Shown here in pieces: positions 16,392 to 24,791 of a stretch of DNA of 64,000 nucleotides. Source of the DNA: Muricoccus nepalensis (GTDB taxonomy: Bacteria; Pseudomonadota; Alphaproteobacteria; Acetobacterales; Acetobacteraceae); the NCBI RefSeq assembly GCF_006438825.1, contig NZ_RCZP01000011.1, positions 86,798 through 150,797 on the forward strand, read 5' to 3'. A program made the translations under genes and the position numbers. Under the pieces are notes generated by a model. It did no database searches and had not been told where the DNA came from. It saw only the letters and a program-made list of their open reading frames with translations. Positions within the stretch are counted from its first letter, which is position 1, and each line of letters begins with the position of its first letter.

Positions 16392-16901
16392 CTACCGGGC
16401 TGCAACTCGCTCGGTCGGCACCGCGAGACGCTGCAGCCGCATGACGTGCTCCAACACCTTGCGTAGGTAGCGTGTCTTGTGCGTCTCGGTGCGCGAATGA
16501 TAGCGGCCGACCCCTTCCCAGAAGTCGCCCGCGGCGCCGTCGATCTCCCGTCGCAAGATCCACGCACCGGCCTCGACGTTGGCGCAGAAGTTGTTGAGCA
16601 ACGCCTCCCGCGCCGCAGCAGGCGTGGTGTTCCAGCGCCGGGCGATGGTGGGCAGGTGGATCTGGTTGATCTGCATCGGGCCGATATCCACCGTGTCGTT
16701 GGTGTTCTGGCTCACCCGCCCGATCGAGCCTCCCTCCACCGACAGCAGCACAGCGATCACTCCCGGCGGCACCCGGTGCAGCGCGGCTGCGGCCTGGATG
16801 CACGCCGTCACAGTCGAAACGGTGCCGTCCGAGACGGCGGCGCTGGCCGGTGATGCGGCCAATGCTCCGGTGGCCAACGCGGCTAGCAGCAGCGTCCTCA
16901 C
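16392..16901 (-). CDS. Exported lytic transglycosylase (VirB1-like)
   Basis: 169 aa from a GTG at 16901 that overlaps the stop of the upstream gene; a longer frame exists but the signal peptide (RTLLLAALATGALAASPASA) begins here. The soluble transglycosylase pattern is present: the catalytic glutamate in VLLSVEGGSIG near residue 50, then TVDIGPMQINQIHLP near residue 66, and RYHSRTETHKTRYL near 140. It should open peptidoglycan for assembly of the secretion channel. IncI systems carry a similar enzyme. It ends the dotD-dotC-dotB-icmT operon. Confidence 0.88.
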   Translation of the reverse strand: MRTLLLAALATGALAASPASAAVSDGTVSTVTACIQAAAALHRVPPGVIAVLLSVEGGSIGRVSQNTNDTVDIGPMQINQIHLPTIARRWNTTPAAAREALLNNFCANVEAGAWILRREIDGAAGDFWEGVGRYHSRTETHKTRYLRKVLEHVMRLQRLAVPTERVAAR

Positions 16902-17338
16902 GGTGTCGGCCCCTGCGCCCGACCGGGTGCCGTCTTGCCGGAGCTTGAGGCCCCGAGCGGTCGAAGCTGATGCCACAGGGCGTCGAAGTCGTTGACCAGC
17001 AGCGCCTTGGGAGTGCCGCTGCGGCCAATGGCTTCCATCGCCGAGAGCATGACCACCGAGAACGGCTCGCCGCGAATGCCTTTCACCCGGTAGCCCAGCA
17101 ACGCTTCCGGATCACGCTCCTGCTCGATTCCGAGGTGCCGTCCGGTCGCCGCGCGCCACACCACGTTGGCCGCCGCCAGGAAGTTAGGCATCAGCCCCTC
17201 CGGCGCGGCCACCAGTGAAGCGGGCAGCCGGTGGTCGAGGCCGGTGGCCGCGTCGCGGAGCACGAGCGGGCGCCCGTCGCGCTCCACCAACCGCTGCAGC
17301 GTGCGGCCGACCGTCCCGAGGTCCAGGGGTGCGCTCAT
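16898..17338 (-). CDS. Conserved cytoplasmic protein of unknown function in the dotB-icmT operon
   Basis: 146 aa from the ATG at 17338, overlapping icmT upstream and the transglycosylase downstream. There is no signal peptide or membrane span. The central part reads as an alpha/beta domain (RDGRPLVLRDAATG, MPNFLAAANVVWRAATGRH, GEPFSVVMLSAMEAIGRSG, LVNDFDALWHQLRPLG), ending in a short Ser/Gly/Pro-rich tail. I do not recognise it as a known Dot/Icm or IncI Tra protein. Overlap on both sides argues for a structural or accessory role in this secretion system. Confidence 0.75.
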   Translation of the reverse strand: MSAPLDLGTVGRTLQRLVERDGRPLVLRDAATGLDHRLPASLVAAPEGLMPNFLAAANVVWRAATGRHLGIEQERDPEALLGYRVKGIRGEPFSVVMLSAMEAIGRSGTPKALLVNDFDALWHQLRPLGASSSGKTAPGRAQGPTP

Positions 17339-17583
17339 GCCAGCCTCCGGCGCTTCCAGGCAGGCACCGCCGGGCGCAGCCGGCCCACCAGCCAGCGGCG
17401 CACCACGCGAACCAGCGCGGGCATGGTCAGCCCGAAGAAGCTGATGACCCCGAAGAACACGGTGCCGAGCAGGGCGATGTAGAGCGTGGTCCAGCTCCAG
17501 TAGACGACCACACAGAGCACCGGCAGGCAGGCCCGGGCGTCGAGCATCAGGATACGCACGGGCAGGGCGGTGTTGCGCCACAT
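17335..17583 (-). CDS. icmT: IcmT (TraK) inner-membrane protein
   Basis: 82 aa, ATG overlapping the dotB stop (TGATG). The family signature is intact at the N-terminus: MWRNTALPVRILMLDARA, followed by two hydrophobic spans (CLPVLCVVVYWSWTTLYIAL and TVFFGVISFFGLTMPAL) and a basic C-terminal tail. IcmT is a small conserved component of type IVB systems, and here it follows dotD-dotC-dotB as its IncI homologue TraK follows TraH-I-J. Confidence 0.9.
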   Translation of the reverse strand: MWRNTALPVRILMLDARACLPVLCVVVYWSWTTLYIALLGTVFFGVISFFGLTMPALVRVVRRWLVGRLRPAVPAWKRRRLA

Positions 17584-18749
17584 CAGCCGATCCTCCTCAT
17601 CTCGGTTTCGGCGACCGCGGGGCTGATCCTTCTCTCCTCCAGCGCCTTGGCAATGGCTTTGTCGTAGGACTGCCCTTGGTGCTCCAGCGTGGTGCGGATC
17701 AGGTCGGGCCAGTCGCCTGGGTTGGTCTGCATCAATCGCCGGCGCAGCGGCGCATCGAACACCAGGAACTCGCGCAGCGCGGTGCGCCGGCCGTCGGTGG
17801 AGAACACGAGACGCTGGTTGATGATGAGCCGCAGCGACTGCGCGATCGAGGTGACGAGGTTGTCGCGCTCGTCGCCGGGGCAGAGTGCCACCATGCGCTG
17901 AATGGTCAGCGCCAGGTCATCGGCGTGGATGGTGGTGGTCACCGTGGAGCCGGCCATGGCAGCGTTGAGCGAGGCGGACATGGTCGCGCCGTCGCGGCTC
18001 TCGCCCACGATGATGTCGGTGGCTTCCCGCCGCCAGCAGCCGCGGATGAAGGCCTCGAAGGTCGGCAGATCACGCGGGATCTCGGTCTGCGCGATGGTGG
18101 AGGTCGGTCCCTTGAGCCGGTCGAGCAGGAACTCGATCGGCGCCGCGCCCTCGACGATGTTGTAGTGACCGTTCGGGTCCATCAGCTTGGCGACCGTGAA
18201 CCCGCCGATCAGCGTCGACTTGCCCGAGCCGGTGGAGCCGCTGACCACCACGAAGCCGCCGCGGGGCCGGTAGCTGGCGAGGATTTCCGGCTCGACCCGC
18301 TGCGCCTCCAGGCTGGGCGGCATGTCGGGGATGGGGCGCAACACCAGGTTGGCGCCGCTCCGGCGGCTGGTGTGAATCGGGGTGGCGTTGACTCGGAAAC
18401 GCAGCCGTTCCGAGCGGGTGACGGCGATGGCGTAGGAAACGTCGAAGTCCGACCCGCCCTGCAGGCGGGCCGTACCGTCGGCGCCATACAGGTGGTTGGT
18501 GATGACCGACACCTCGGTTTCGGTCAGGACCGCCCGGGTGGCCTTGTGGTTGCGGCCATGAACCATGATCCACACCGGATCACCGGTCTGGAAAGCGATG
18601 CGCGAAGCCCCGACCCGGTGGGCCCAGACCAGCACGGCATCCAGGCCGGGTGCATGCTTGCGCGGGTCCTCGACCCAGCGCAGGCCTTCCTCCGGCCAGC
18701 CGTCCTCGGGCTGAGGACCAGAGCCCTCGATCTGCGAAATGGCGTTCAT
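17583..18749 (-). CDS. dotB: DotB (TraJ) secretion ATPase
   Basis: 388 aa. The ATG at 18749 overlaps the dotC stop (ATGA) and lies 10 nt from AGGAG; an ATG two codons upstream (18755) is the alternative. PilT/VirB11-type hexameric ATPase: N-terminal domain to about residue 150, Walker A SGSTGSGKST at 170-179, Asp-box region near EIPRDLPTFEAFIRGCWRREATDIIVGE (about 225-255), then the His box TVTTTIHADD near 275. DotB docks on DotO at the cytoplasmic face and powers the channel. Confidence 0.93.
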   Translation of the reverse strand: MNAISQIEGSGPQPEDGWPEEGLRWVEDPRKHAPGLDAVLVWAHRVGASRIAFQTGDPVWIMVHGRNHKATRAVLTETEVSVITNHLYGADGTARLQGGSDFDVSYAIAVTRSERLRFRVNATPIHTSRRSGANLVLRPIPDMPPSLEAQRVEPEILASYRPRGGFVVVSGSTGSGKSTLIGGFTVAKLMDPNGHYNIVEGAAPIEFLLDRLKGPTSTIAQTEIPRDLPTFEAFIRGCWRREATDIIVGESRDGATMSASLNAAMAGSTVTTTIHADDLALTIQRMVALCPGDERDNLVTSIAQSLRLIINQRLVFSTDGRRTALREFLVFDAPLRRRLMQTNPGDWPDLIRTTLEHQGQSYDKAIAKALEERRISPAVAETEMRRIG

Positions 18750-19711
18750 CGGCATCCGGCTCCTGGCTGCCAGCGGCGAGGGTTGCGCTGCAGACCAGGC
18801 TGATCGGTGATCCTCACGGTGCGGTCGCCGATGGCCAGCCGCGAACGGCCGCCCTCAGCGTTGCTGGTCTCGAAGGCGATCCGCGGCTCCTCGACCAGAC
18901 CGGCCCGCAGCAGCACCCGGAAGCGCGCCATGCCCACCAGGTCGCGCTGCAGACGGCCGAGGTCGGACAGGAAGATGTTGACTGCTTGCTTCTCGCCCTG
19001 GGCCCAGCCCTCGGCCACCCACTTGTCCCAGTACTTCACCTCCTGGCGGGTGCGCGGCAGCGCCGCGTCCGCCGGGCGGGCGGGGGTGCCCCAGGAGCGC
19101 ACGAGGTAGGAGCGCCAGTCCGGCGGGGCAGACGTCAGCTGCGCCTCGCGCGTGATCTCGAAGATGCACGAGGTTTCCCGGGCAACCTGCCCGTTCTCGC
19201 CCAGGGCGAAGGCCATCTGCGCCTCGGAGACGATGGGCGGGCGCATCATGGTCTGGCCGCCACCTACCGAGAGCACGAGAGGGCGGAAGTCGTAGGTGCT
19301 GGTGAGCTGGGCCTCGTAGCGGCGGAGCATTTCGTTGATGGCGAAGGAGCGACCTGCCAGCCCGCCCTGGGCGCCGAAGGCCATGCCGGCCTGGCGTAAG
19401 GTTTCGGCACGGCCGGCCTCGAGACCGTCACCGACTTGATCGCCGGGGCGGGCGGCCTGCAGGGCCTCCAGCGAGGGCGGCGCGTCACCGCCCTCCACCA
19501 CCGGCAGGGTGCCGGCGCCGGTAATCGGCTGGTTCAGCTGGTCTGCCAGGGTGCGGGAGGCGGCCTCGTACTGCGCCTGCCCCGGCATCGGCGGGCTGGA
19601 GAGGAAGCTGACGCTTCCCTCGGCGTGGGCGGCCGGGGTGAAGGCCAGGGCTGCCAAGGCAGTCGCGGCCAGCAGAATGGAGCGGCGGCCCCTGCGACGC
19701 GGCTCAGACAT
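18746..19711 (-). CDS. dotC: DotC (TraI of IncI) outer-membrane-associated core protein
   Basis: 321 aa. A signal peptide covers residues 1-30 (RSILLAATALAALAFTPAAHA). No lipobox cysteine follows it, whereas Legionella DotC is a lipoprotein. The characteristic order is kept: LRQAGMAFGAQGGLAGRSFAINEMLRRYEAQL, TYDFRPLVLS, then MMRPPIVSEAQMAF and, in the second half, YWDKWVAEGWAQGEKQAVNIF. DotC, DotD and DotH form the outer-membrane ring. It overlaps dotD upstream and dotB downstream. Confidence 0.88.
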   Translation of the reverse strand: MSEPRRRGRRSILLAATALAALAFTPAAHAEGSVSFLSSPPMPGQAQYEAASRTLADQLNQPITGAGTLPVVEGGDAPPSLEALQAARPGDQVGDGLEAGRAETLRQAGMAFGAQGGLAGRSFAINEMLRRYEAQLTSTYDFRPLVLSVGGGQTMMRPPIVSEAQMAFALGENGQVARETSCIFEITREAQLTSAPPDWRSYLVRSWGTPARPADAALPRTRQEVKYWDKWVAEGWAQGEKQAVNIFLSDLGRLQRDLVGMARFRVLLRAGLVEEPRIAFETSNAEGGRSRLAIGDRTVRITDQPGLQRNPRRWQPGAGCR

Positions 19712-20177
19712 GGTGCATCACCTGCACGGTGCGGGTGGCGGGATCGAGCTGCACGGTCGCATAGGCGCCGGCCTGCTCGCCCAGCGCGGCGAAGGCATCG
19801 ACCAGGGTGGTCGAGGGTAGGTTCACCGTCACCGGGACCGGCTGCGGTCGCTCCACCCCGGAAACGACCACGGTGTAGCCGATGGTGCCGGCGAGCTTGC
19901 GCACGCCGTCCGCCAGGGGGCCACTCCAGGTGAAGGCAACGGGACGGCGCAGTTCCTCGGGGACCACGGGACCCTGGCCGGCCGCGAGGGTGGGGCGATT
20001 GAGCCCGCCCAGCTGCGCCATGTGCTGGCTCACCTGCTCCATGGACCGGCGCAGGGCAGTCTCGGGATTGGGCATCCCGGTGGTGACGATCTCGGTCGTC
20101 GGGCCGCTGCCGGCACAACCTGCCAGGGCCATGAGGCCCAGGAGCGCCGGTGCCAACCTCAGTCGTGTGCTTGCCAT
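19704..20177 (-). CDS. dotD: DotD (TraH of IncI) lipoprotein
   Basis: 157 aa from the ATG at 20177. Signal peptide with lipobox LMALAGC (Cys at residue 21). The C-terminal half is an N0/secretin-like domain (FTWSGPLADGVRKLAGTIGYTVVVSG, PVTVNLPSTTLVDAFAALGEQAG), as in Legionella DotD. It targets DotH to the outer membrane with DotC. First gene of the dotD-dotC-dotB-icmT operon; a leader element with a 7-bp hairpin sits directly upstream, and a small plus-strand gene diverges from it. Confidence 0.88.
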   Translation of the reverse strand: MASTRLRLAPALLGLMALAGCAGSGPTTEIVTTGMPNPETALRRSMEQVSQHMAQLGGLNRPTLAAGQGPVVPEELRRPVAFTWSGPLADGVRKLAGTIGYTVVVSGVERPQPVPVTVNLPSTTLVDAFAALGEQAGAYATVQLDPATRTVQVMHHV

Positions 20178-20228
20178 GGGGGTCTCCACCTCGTCGGGAT
20201 GGAGACTGCGGGAATTCGGCGCGAACGG
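20178..20228 (-). promoter_or_regulatory. Leader element of the dotD operon (copy 5)
   Basis: Minus-strand CCGTTCGCGCC at 20218-20228 ends 40 nt before the dotD ATG. GTCTCCA (20206-20200) pairs perfectly with TGGAGAC (20188-20182), whose GGTGGAGA is the Shine-Dalgarno. Confidence 0.7.
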
Positions 20229-20270
20229 GCCGTCCCTATATTCATCATCGCACGAGAGGAGTTTGCGACC

Positions 20271-20480
20271 GTGAGCGACAACTACATGAAGGAGCAGGCC
20301 GAGGCCCTGACGCAGCACCTGCGGCTGACGGACAGCAAATCCGGCTATGTCGAGGCCAAGGCCGAGGGCTTCGTGGTCTACGTCCGAAAGAAGTGGCCGG
20401 GTAAGCAGCTTGCCGAGTGGGATGGCCTACCGGTGGAGTGGCACGAGAACGTCGGGACCAACAAAGCGGCCAATCGTTGA
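20271..20480 (+). CDS. Small acidic/basic hypothetical protein divergent from dotD
   Basis: 69 aa from a GTG at 20271 with GAGAGGAG nine bases upstream; an ATG five codons on is the alternative. The protein reads as a short helix (MKEQAEALTQHLRL) then beta-rich sequence (SGYVEAKAEGFVVYVRKKWPGKQLAEWDGLPVEWHENVG). No signal peptide and no known family. It is one of few plus-strand genes inside the minus-strand secretion cluster and is closed by a strong terminator, so it is an independent unit, perhaps a small regulator or an entry-exclusion-type factor (speculative). Confidence 0.7.
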   Translation: MSDNYMKEQAEALTQHLRLTDSKSGYVEAKAEGFVVYVRKKWPGKQLAEWDGLPVEWHENVGTNKAANR

Positions 20481-20487
20481 GCTGGTG

Positions 20488-20525
20488 GCAAGGTGTGTTC
20501 AACGTGAACACACCTTGCTTCTTTT
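20488..20525. terminator. Strong bidirectional intrinsic terminator
   Basis: A perfect 13-bp stem, GCAAGGTGTGTTC / GAACACACCTTGC with loop AACGT (20488-20518), is followed by TTCTTTT. It lies between the convergent ends of the small plus-strand gene and dotO. Confidence 0.88.
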
Positions 20526-20534
20526 CCCTTCGTT

Positions 20535-23500
20535 CTATTCCGCCGCAAGCATCGTCCGCGATGGGCCGTTGTCCTGCACCAGGTCGCGCAGCACGATGCC
20601 CAGGCCCTTGCCGTCAGTCATCTCGGCCGCGAGTTCATCCACCACACCGGCCTCCGCCCGGGTGTCCAACTCGCCGCGCTTGAGCCTCTCGTTCTTACGC
20701 CGGTCGATCTCGTTCACCGCCGAGCCACGGGGGAACACCCTGGCCAACCGGCGCAGAGCCTCGGAGAAACCGACCGCGGCGTAGAGGCGGTTGCGTAGCG
20801 CCGTATCGCCCGGGGTGGTGCTCAACGCCCACAGCTCCACGGGGCCGAGGAAGTTCATCAGCATCTGCTCGTATTTGGCACCGCCGGCCTGCAGGACCGC
20901 CAGGAACGGCGCGCCTTTCGGCCCGGGACCGTTCAGGGCGTAGCGCACGACGTCGGCGCTGGCCGTGCTCAGGCCGAAGCGCTCGATCATCTGCTCGCGC
21001 TCCTTCTCGTCGCCGGAGGCAAGAATGAAGCGCCCCGTCGACTGGCTCACGATCTCCTCACCCATGTCGTTCAGGCGCTGCGACGCGAAGCCGAGCTGCA
21101 GATTGTGCTTGCGCCCCTCCCGGACGTCGAGCGCCGCCTGGGCGCGAACCTGCGGGCTGCCCTTGGTGCGGTGCCACTCGTCGTAGTCGAGCCGCTTCAC
21201 CGCCTCCTGGATCTCGCTGAAGCGGGCGCGTTGGAAGTCCCGCACCTTCTCCGGCACGTACTCGGCATAGTCCGGGTGCAGGGTGAAGTTGCGCGCCAGG
21301 ATGTGGCGGGCCAGCAGGTACATCATCTCGGTCTGCCGATCGTTCACCGCCGAACCGGTCGGTGCAACGGCGGCGAGGTCCAGCACGATGATCCGCGCCG
21401 GGCCGAAGTCCAGCTTGGTCGGCGCATTGAGCGTCGGGAACTTCTTGATGACGTCGTAGATATAGCGCTCGAACAGCCCGATGGCGTCCTCGCTGGTTTC
21501 CGCGATCTTCAGCTCGTCGAAGATGTCGCGCACCTGGTCGGTCCGCGCCGCGACCACGAGATCCTCCAGCGTCGGCACGGCGTGGCGCTGTGCCACCTCG
21601 GCCAGCCGCCATTCCTGCACCTCGATCAGCGCGTCCACCACGTCGCGCCACCACGGTTCCGGGTGCTCCAGCACAATCCGATGCCGCGCCAGTGCGGCAT
21701 CGACGGCGGGCTCCGCCCCGGCCCGGTAGGGCTTGGGCGAGCCGCCGGGTACGTCCGTGCAGAGCCGGTATGCCTCGTCGATGACGTAGCCAATCAGCTG
21801 GCTGAGCCCCTCGAAGGGGGTGGTCACGTCGGGGGGCATGGTGGCCAGGGACAGGAAGTTCTGCAGGAAGGCCTTCTCCATCGGCAGCGGGTACTGGCAG
21901 CCGACCTGCAGGTCGAAGATGTTGACCTCGTAGCCCGGCCGGAACTGCATGGTCACGAAGATGGCTTCGTGCTCCCGCTCCGGGCCGAGCGCTTCGCGTA
22001 CCAGCCGCACGAACCCCTGGGCGGAGGGTCCGATATCGGCCTTGCCGATGAGCGGCAGCTTGGCCCCCCGGGACCCCAGTACCGCGGTGCTCAGGCACAG
22101 CCCGAGGTTGATGGTGTTGGCCAGCACCGACTTTCCGGAGCCTGGCGGGGCTACGAAGATGTCGCATACCAGCGGTCGCTTAGAACTCCCGGCGGGCTCG
22201 TAAGGCCAGATGGCGCCGTCCGGCCGCGTGAAGAGCACCGAACCCTGTTCCCAGGGGGAGGCGCAGCGATTCCACGGTAGCATTGCGAAGGCGTCGCCCA
22301 GGAGTGCGATGCCCGGGGTGCCGGTCGAGGCTAGCGACAGCGCCGGAACGCTGCTCAGGGTCCCTTCCAGCGGGTCACCCGCGATGCTGGTCGCCTTGCA
22401 GTTGCCCCAGCCTTCCAGCCGCTGCGTCAAGGTGGAGGCACGCCGACGCAGCTTCTGGCTTTCTCCCGTCGGCGCCCAGGTGGCAAACGAGGCGCGCAGC
22501 CTGACCCCGATGTGGCCATTGGTGTCCCGCTCCTGCCGTAGCCCGTCGAAGGCGCGGCGAATGTCACCGTTGCCGGGGAACATCGACAGGAAGATCGCCG
22601 CGGTTTCCTTGACCTGCATCGCCGATCGACCGCCGCCCTCGATCACGATAGCCCCGCGCCAGGGGACGCGATCCTGGCCGAGACGGGCCGAGAGTTCCAC
22701 GAAGGGACGTGGGTCCTCGGGACCCACCGCCATGTCGACGTGCGCGTAATCGTTGTCGCCGATCCGCACCCTCTGTCCGCCCTGCGTTTCGGCGTCGGAG
22801 TGGAAGATCTGGTCGCGGATTGCCGGCCACAGCATACCGGGGGCCGCGTCGGGCTTCCGGCTCCCCTCTTCTGTGGCGCGCGGCATCACCCGGTCGCCCA
22901 TCAGCGTGGCCTTCCAGTCCGAACCGGAGGTTTCCCGGTACACCGCCTCGCGCGTCAGCTTCAGGGCCTCGTGGGCGTCGAGCTCGCGCGTGGCGATGTC
23001 GTTGCCGTTGAGCGCACCGAGTACCCGCAGCACGAACGCTTCGTGCCTGGCAGCCATGACGTCGGACCGCAGGTAGTAGCGTTGGCTGCCACCGGTACGC
23101 GGACCGGCCTTCGCCAGGGCGGCCTGCTCCTCACCCATCTGCTTGCGCTCCTCCTTGGTCAGGACGGCGCGACGTGTCCACAGCACGTAGTAGGCTGCTT
23201 CCCAGCGCATCACCTTCGGCCAGAGTGCCGCGCGCTCGTTCAGCACGTCGGATACGTTGAGACCCAGCTCGCGAGCGATAGTGCGGCACGAATTGAGGTT
23301 AAGGCGGTCGATCTCCACCGCCGACTGGTCAGGGTCGGAGATGAACCAGCCGACGATGGCATGCCCCGGCTCCTCCAACGCGCCGGACAGGTCGACGCGC
23401 TGGGCCAGTGCGATGCGCTCGACGTCCTTGCGCGTGGCCATGCGCCGCATGCCCTCGATCCGTATGACGCTGAGGTAGTCGGAGTGCTTGGTGACCAGGG

Positions 23501-23597
23501 CGTTGCCGTGGGTGGTCTCGACATCGCAGAACGAGCCGAGCGGCTGCTTGAGGGTGAGGGACATACCCGCCAGCAGGCGGGAGATGGCGCCGATCAT
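20535..23597 (-). CDS. dotO: DotO/IcmB (TraU) VirB4-like secretion ATPase
   Basis: 1020 aa from the ATG at 23597, which overlaps the dotN stop. Walker A APPGSGKSVLA lies near residue 483 and a Walker B-like strand RIIVLDLAAV near 735. The N-terminal half is the VirB4-type membrane-proximal domain, with SYL-type motif region DYLSVIRIEGMRRM near residue 40. DotO forms the cytoplasmic ATPase ring on which DotB docks. Gene order dotN-dotO is the same as icmJ-icmB in Legionella. Confidence 0.93.
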   Translation of the reverse strand: MIGAISRLLAGMSLTLKQPLGSFCDVETTHGNALVTKHSDYLSVIRIEGMRRMATRKDVERIALAQRVDLSGALEEPGHAIVGWFISDPDQSAVEIDRLNLNSCRTIARELGLNVSDVLNERAALWPKVMRWEAAYYVLWTRRAVLTKEERKQMGEEQAALAKAGPRTGGSQRYYLRSDVMAARHEAFVLRVLGALNGNDIATRELDAHEALKLTREAVYRETSGSDWKATLMGDRVMPRATEEGSRKPDAAPGMLWPAIRDQIFHSDAETQGGQRVRIGDNDYAHVDMAVGPEDPRPFVELSARLGQDRVPWRGAIVIEGGGRSAMQVKETAAIFLSMFPGNGDIRRAFDGLRQERDTNGHIGVRLRASFATWAPTGESQKLRRRASTLTQRLEGWGNCKATSIAGDPLEGTLSSVPALSLASTGTPGIALLGDAFAMLPWNRCASPWEQGSVLFTRPDGAIWPYEPAGSSKRPLVCDIFVAPPGSGKSVLANTINLGLCLSTAVLGSRGAKLPLIGKADIGPSAQGFVRLVREALGPEREHEAIFVTMQFRPGYEVNIFDLQVGCQYPLPMEKAFLQNFLSLATMPPDVTTPFEGLSQLIGYVIDEAYRLCTDVPGGSPKPYRAGAEPAVDAALARHRIVLEHPEPWWRDVVDALIEVQEWRLAEVAQRHAVPTLEDLVVAARTDQVRDIFDELKIAETSEDAIGLFERYIYDVIKKFPTLNAPTKLDFGPARIIVLDLAAVAPTGSAVNDRQTEMMYLLARHILARNFTLHPDYAEYVPEKVRDFQRARFSEIQEAVKRLDYDEWHRTKGSPQVRAQAALDVREGRKHNLQLGFASQRLNDMGEEIVSQSTGRFILASGDEKEREQMIERFGLSTASADVVRYALNGPGPKGAPFLAVLQAGGAKYEQMLMNFLGPVELWALSTTPGDTALRNRLYAAVGFSEALRRLARVFPRGSAVNEIDRRKNERLKRGELDTRAEAGVVDELAAEMTDGKGLGIVLRDLVQDNGPSRTMLAAE

Positions 23598-24274
23598 GCG
23601 GCTTTCCTCGACGGCTTTGAGGTGGAAACAGGTGAGGGCTTAAGTTTCGGATCGGGCCGCCCAGCCCAGGCCCGAAGCAGGTCGGGATAGATATCCTTGC
23701 CATCGACCAGCATGCGGCCGGTCGGCAGCATGCGGATGCCCGACAGCAGGTTGGACCGTCCACGGAATGCCCGCGGTGTCAGTGCCAGCAGGGCTGCGCC
23801 GAGCACGTTCGGATCATTGGTAAGCAGCCGGGATCGTGCCTGCTCCTCTCGCGCCCGCAGCGCCGACAAAGCGCTCCATGCCGCATCCACCACTCCACTG
23901 GACTTGGCGGGGGGCTCATCGAGGGTCGGATCAGCCTTGGCGTCGACTAGGTCAAGCTGTGCGGTGCGCGCCAGCATGAAAACCGCCGCCTGGCTCATCT
24001 CCGGCAGCCACACCAGCCTGACGGACCGCTGGCGGGCGGCGACGTCGGGGTGCTGGACGAGGTGGCAGAGCGTGCAGGCGGGGACCACGTTGTCGGAGCG
24101 GTCGTTGGTGTGGTCGCCGTCGAGGTGGAACGCTTCCTGCCGGCCCGCGGCGAAGGCGCCGCAGAACCGGCAGGGGGCGTCGGCGACCTTGGCAGGGTCC
24201 TGCCGCTCCGTGCCGGCCGAACCCGGACCCCAGGCGGTGGGGTGGGCGGTCAGAGAGAGCGGCAGGAAGCGCAC
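23594..24274 (-). CDS. dotN: DotN/IcmJ (TraT) zinc-binding coupling adaptor
   Basis: 226 aa from a GTG at 24274. The N-terminus MRFLPLSLTAHPTAWG and the zinc/HNH-like cluster CRFCGAF ... HLDGDHTND ... CTLCHLVQH (about residues 36-80) are diagnostic of IcmJ. In Legionella, DotN binds the C-terminal tail of DotL through this zinc-containing fold. The second half is a helical domain ending in a Pro/Ser/Lys-rich tail. The gene is translationally coupled to dotO. Confidence 0.88.
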   Translation of the reverse strand: MRFLPLSLTAHPTAWGPGSAGTERQDPAKVADAPCRFCGAFAAGRQEAFHLDGDHTNDRSDNVVPACTLCHLVQHPDVAARQRSVRLVWLPEMSQAAVFMLARTAQLDLVDAKADPTLDEPPAKSSGVVDAAWSALSALRAREEQARSRLLTNDPNVLGAALLALTPRAFRGRSNLLSGIRMLPTGRMLVDGKDIYPDLLRAWAGRPDPKLKPSPVSTSKPSRKAA

Positions 24275-24279
24275 CGGGC

Positions 24280-24705
24280 TCAGTTCCCGAAGGTGACGGG
24301 GGCGTTGGTGCCGGTGATGGTGGCCGCGCCGCCCGAGGCGGACTGGGCGGCCTTACCGATCCAGACGCCGCCGGTCGCGAACAGGCCGCAGAGCACGATG
24401 CCGGCGAGGCCCATGGCGACCTTGCCGCCCTCGCGGTTCTGCGGCTGGCGGGACTGCCACAGCGCCCAGGCGCCGCCGATCAGGCAGAGCAGGGCGGCGA
24501 GGTACATGGCCATGGAGCCGATGTTGCCTCCGGCGGTGGTGGCTTCCTGGGCCATGGTGCCGACCTGACCGCCGATGCCGGTACCGGCCGCCTGGGCGAA
24601 AGCTTCGCCGGAAACGAGCAGGGCCGCGCCGGCGGCCAGCAGGGTGGTGCCAGCCTTCAGCGACCGGCGGTGGGTGGTGACGATGACGGAGCTGATGGAC
24701 TTCAC
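24280..24705 (-). CDS. dotP: DotP/IcmD-like (TraR) small membrane protein
   Basis: 141 aa from a GTG at 24705 with AGGAAAG upstream; the frame continues upstream to 24927 only as non-coding sequence that contains the leader. Signal peptide TTLLAAGAALLVSGEAFAQ, then two membrane spans (IGSMAMYLAALLCLIGGAWALW and VAMGLAGIVLCGLFATGGVW) separated by a short basic loop. Length and topology match IcmD/TraR, and the gene stands in the icmC-icmD-icmJ order. Confidence 0.8.
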   Translation of the reverse strand: MKSISSVIVTTHRRSLKAGTTLLAAGAALLVSGEAFAQAAGTGIGGQVGTMAQEATTAGGNIGSMAMYLAALLCLIGGAWALWQSRQPQNREGGKVAMGLAGIVLCGLFATGGVWIGKAAQSASGGAATITGTNAPVTFGN

Positions 24706-24779
24706 GGGGATCGCTTTCCTGTTGTCGAGGAACCGTGTGGCGCCTCTGGATGTAGGATCGGGAAAATCGGCGCGCACGG
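24706..24779 (-). promoter_or_regulatory. Leader element before dotP (copy 6, variant)
   Basis: Minus-strand CCGTGCGCGCC (one mismatch) at 24769-24779; spacing to the start is longer, 63 nt. TTCCT (24732-24728) pairs with AGGAA (24720-24716), which is the Shine-Dalgarno. Confidence 0.5.
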
Positions 24780-24791
24780 CGCCGGCCTTTT

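Noticed and set aside
17676..18803. A 375-codon plus-strand frame across dotB
   Set aside because: It is antisense to dotB, whose Walker A and His-box motifs are clear; the frame shows only low-complexity Gly/Ala/Arg sequence.
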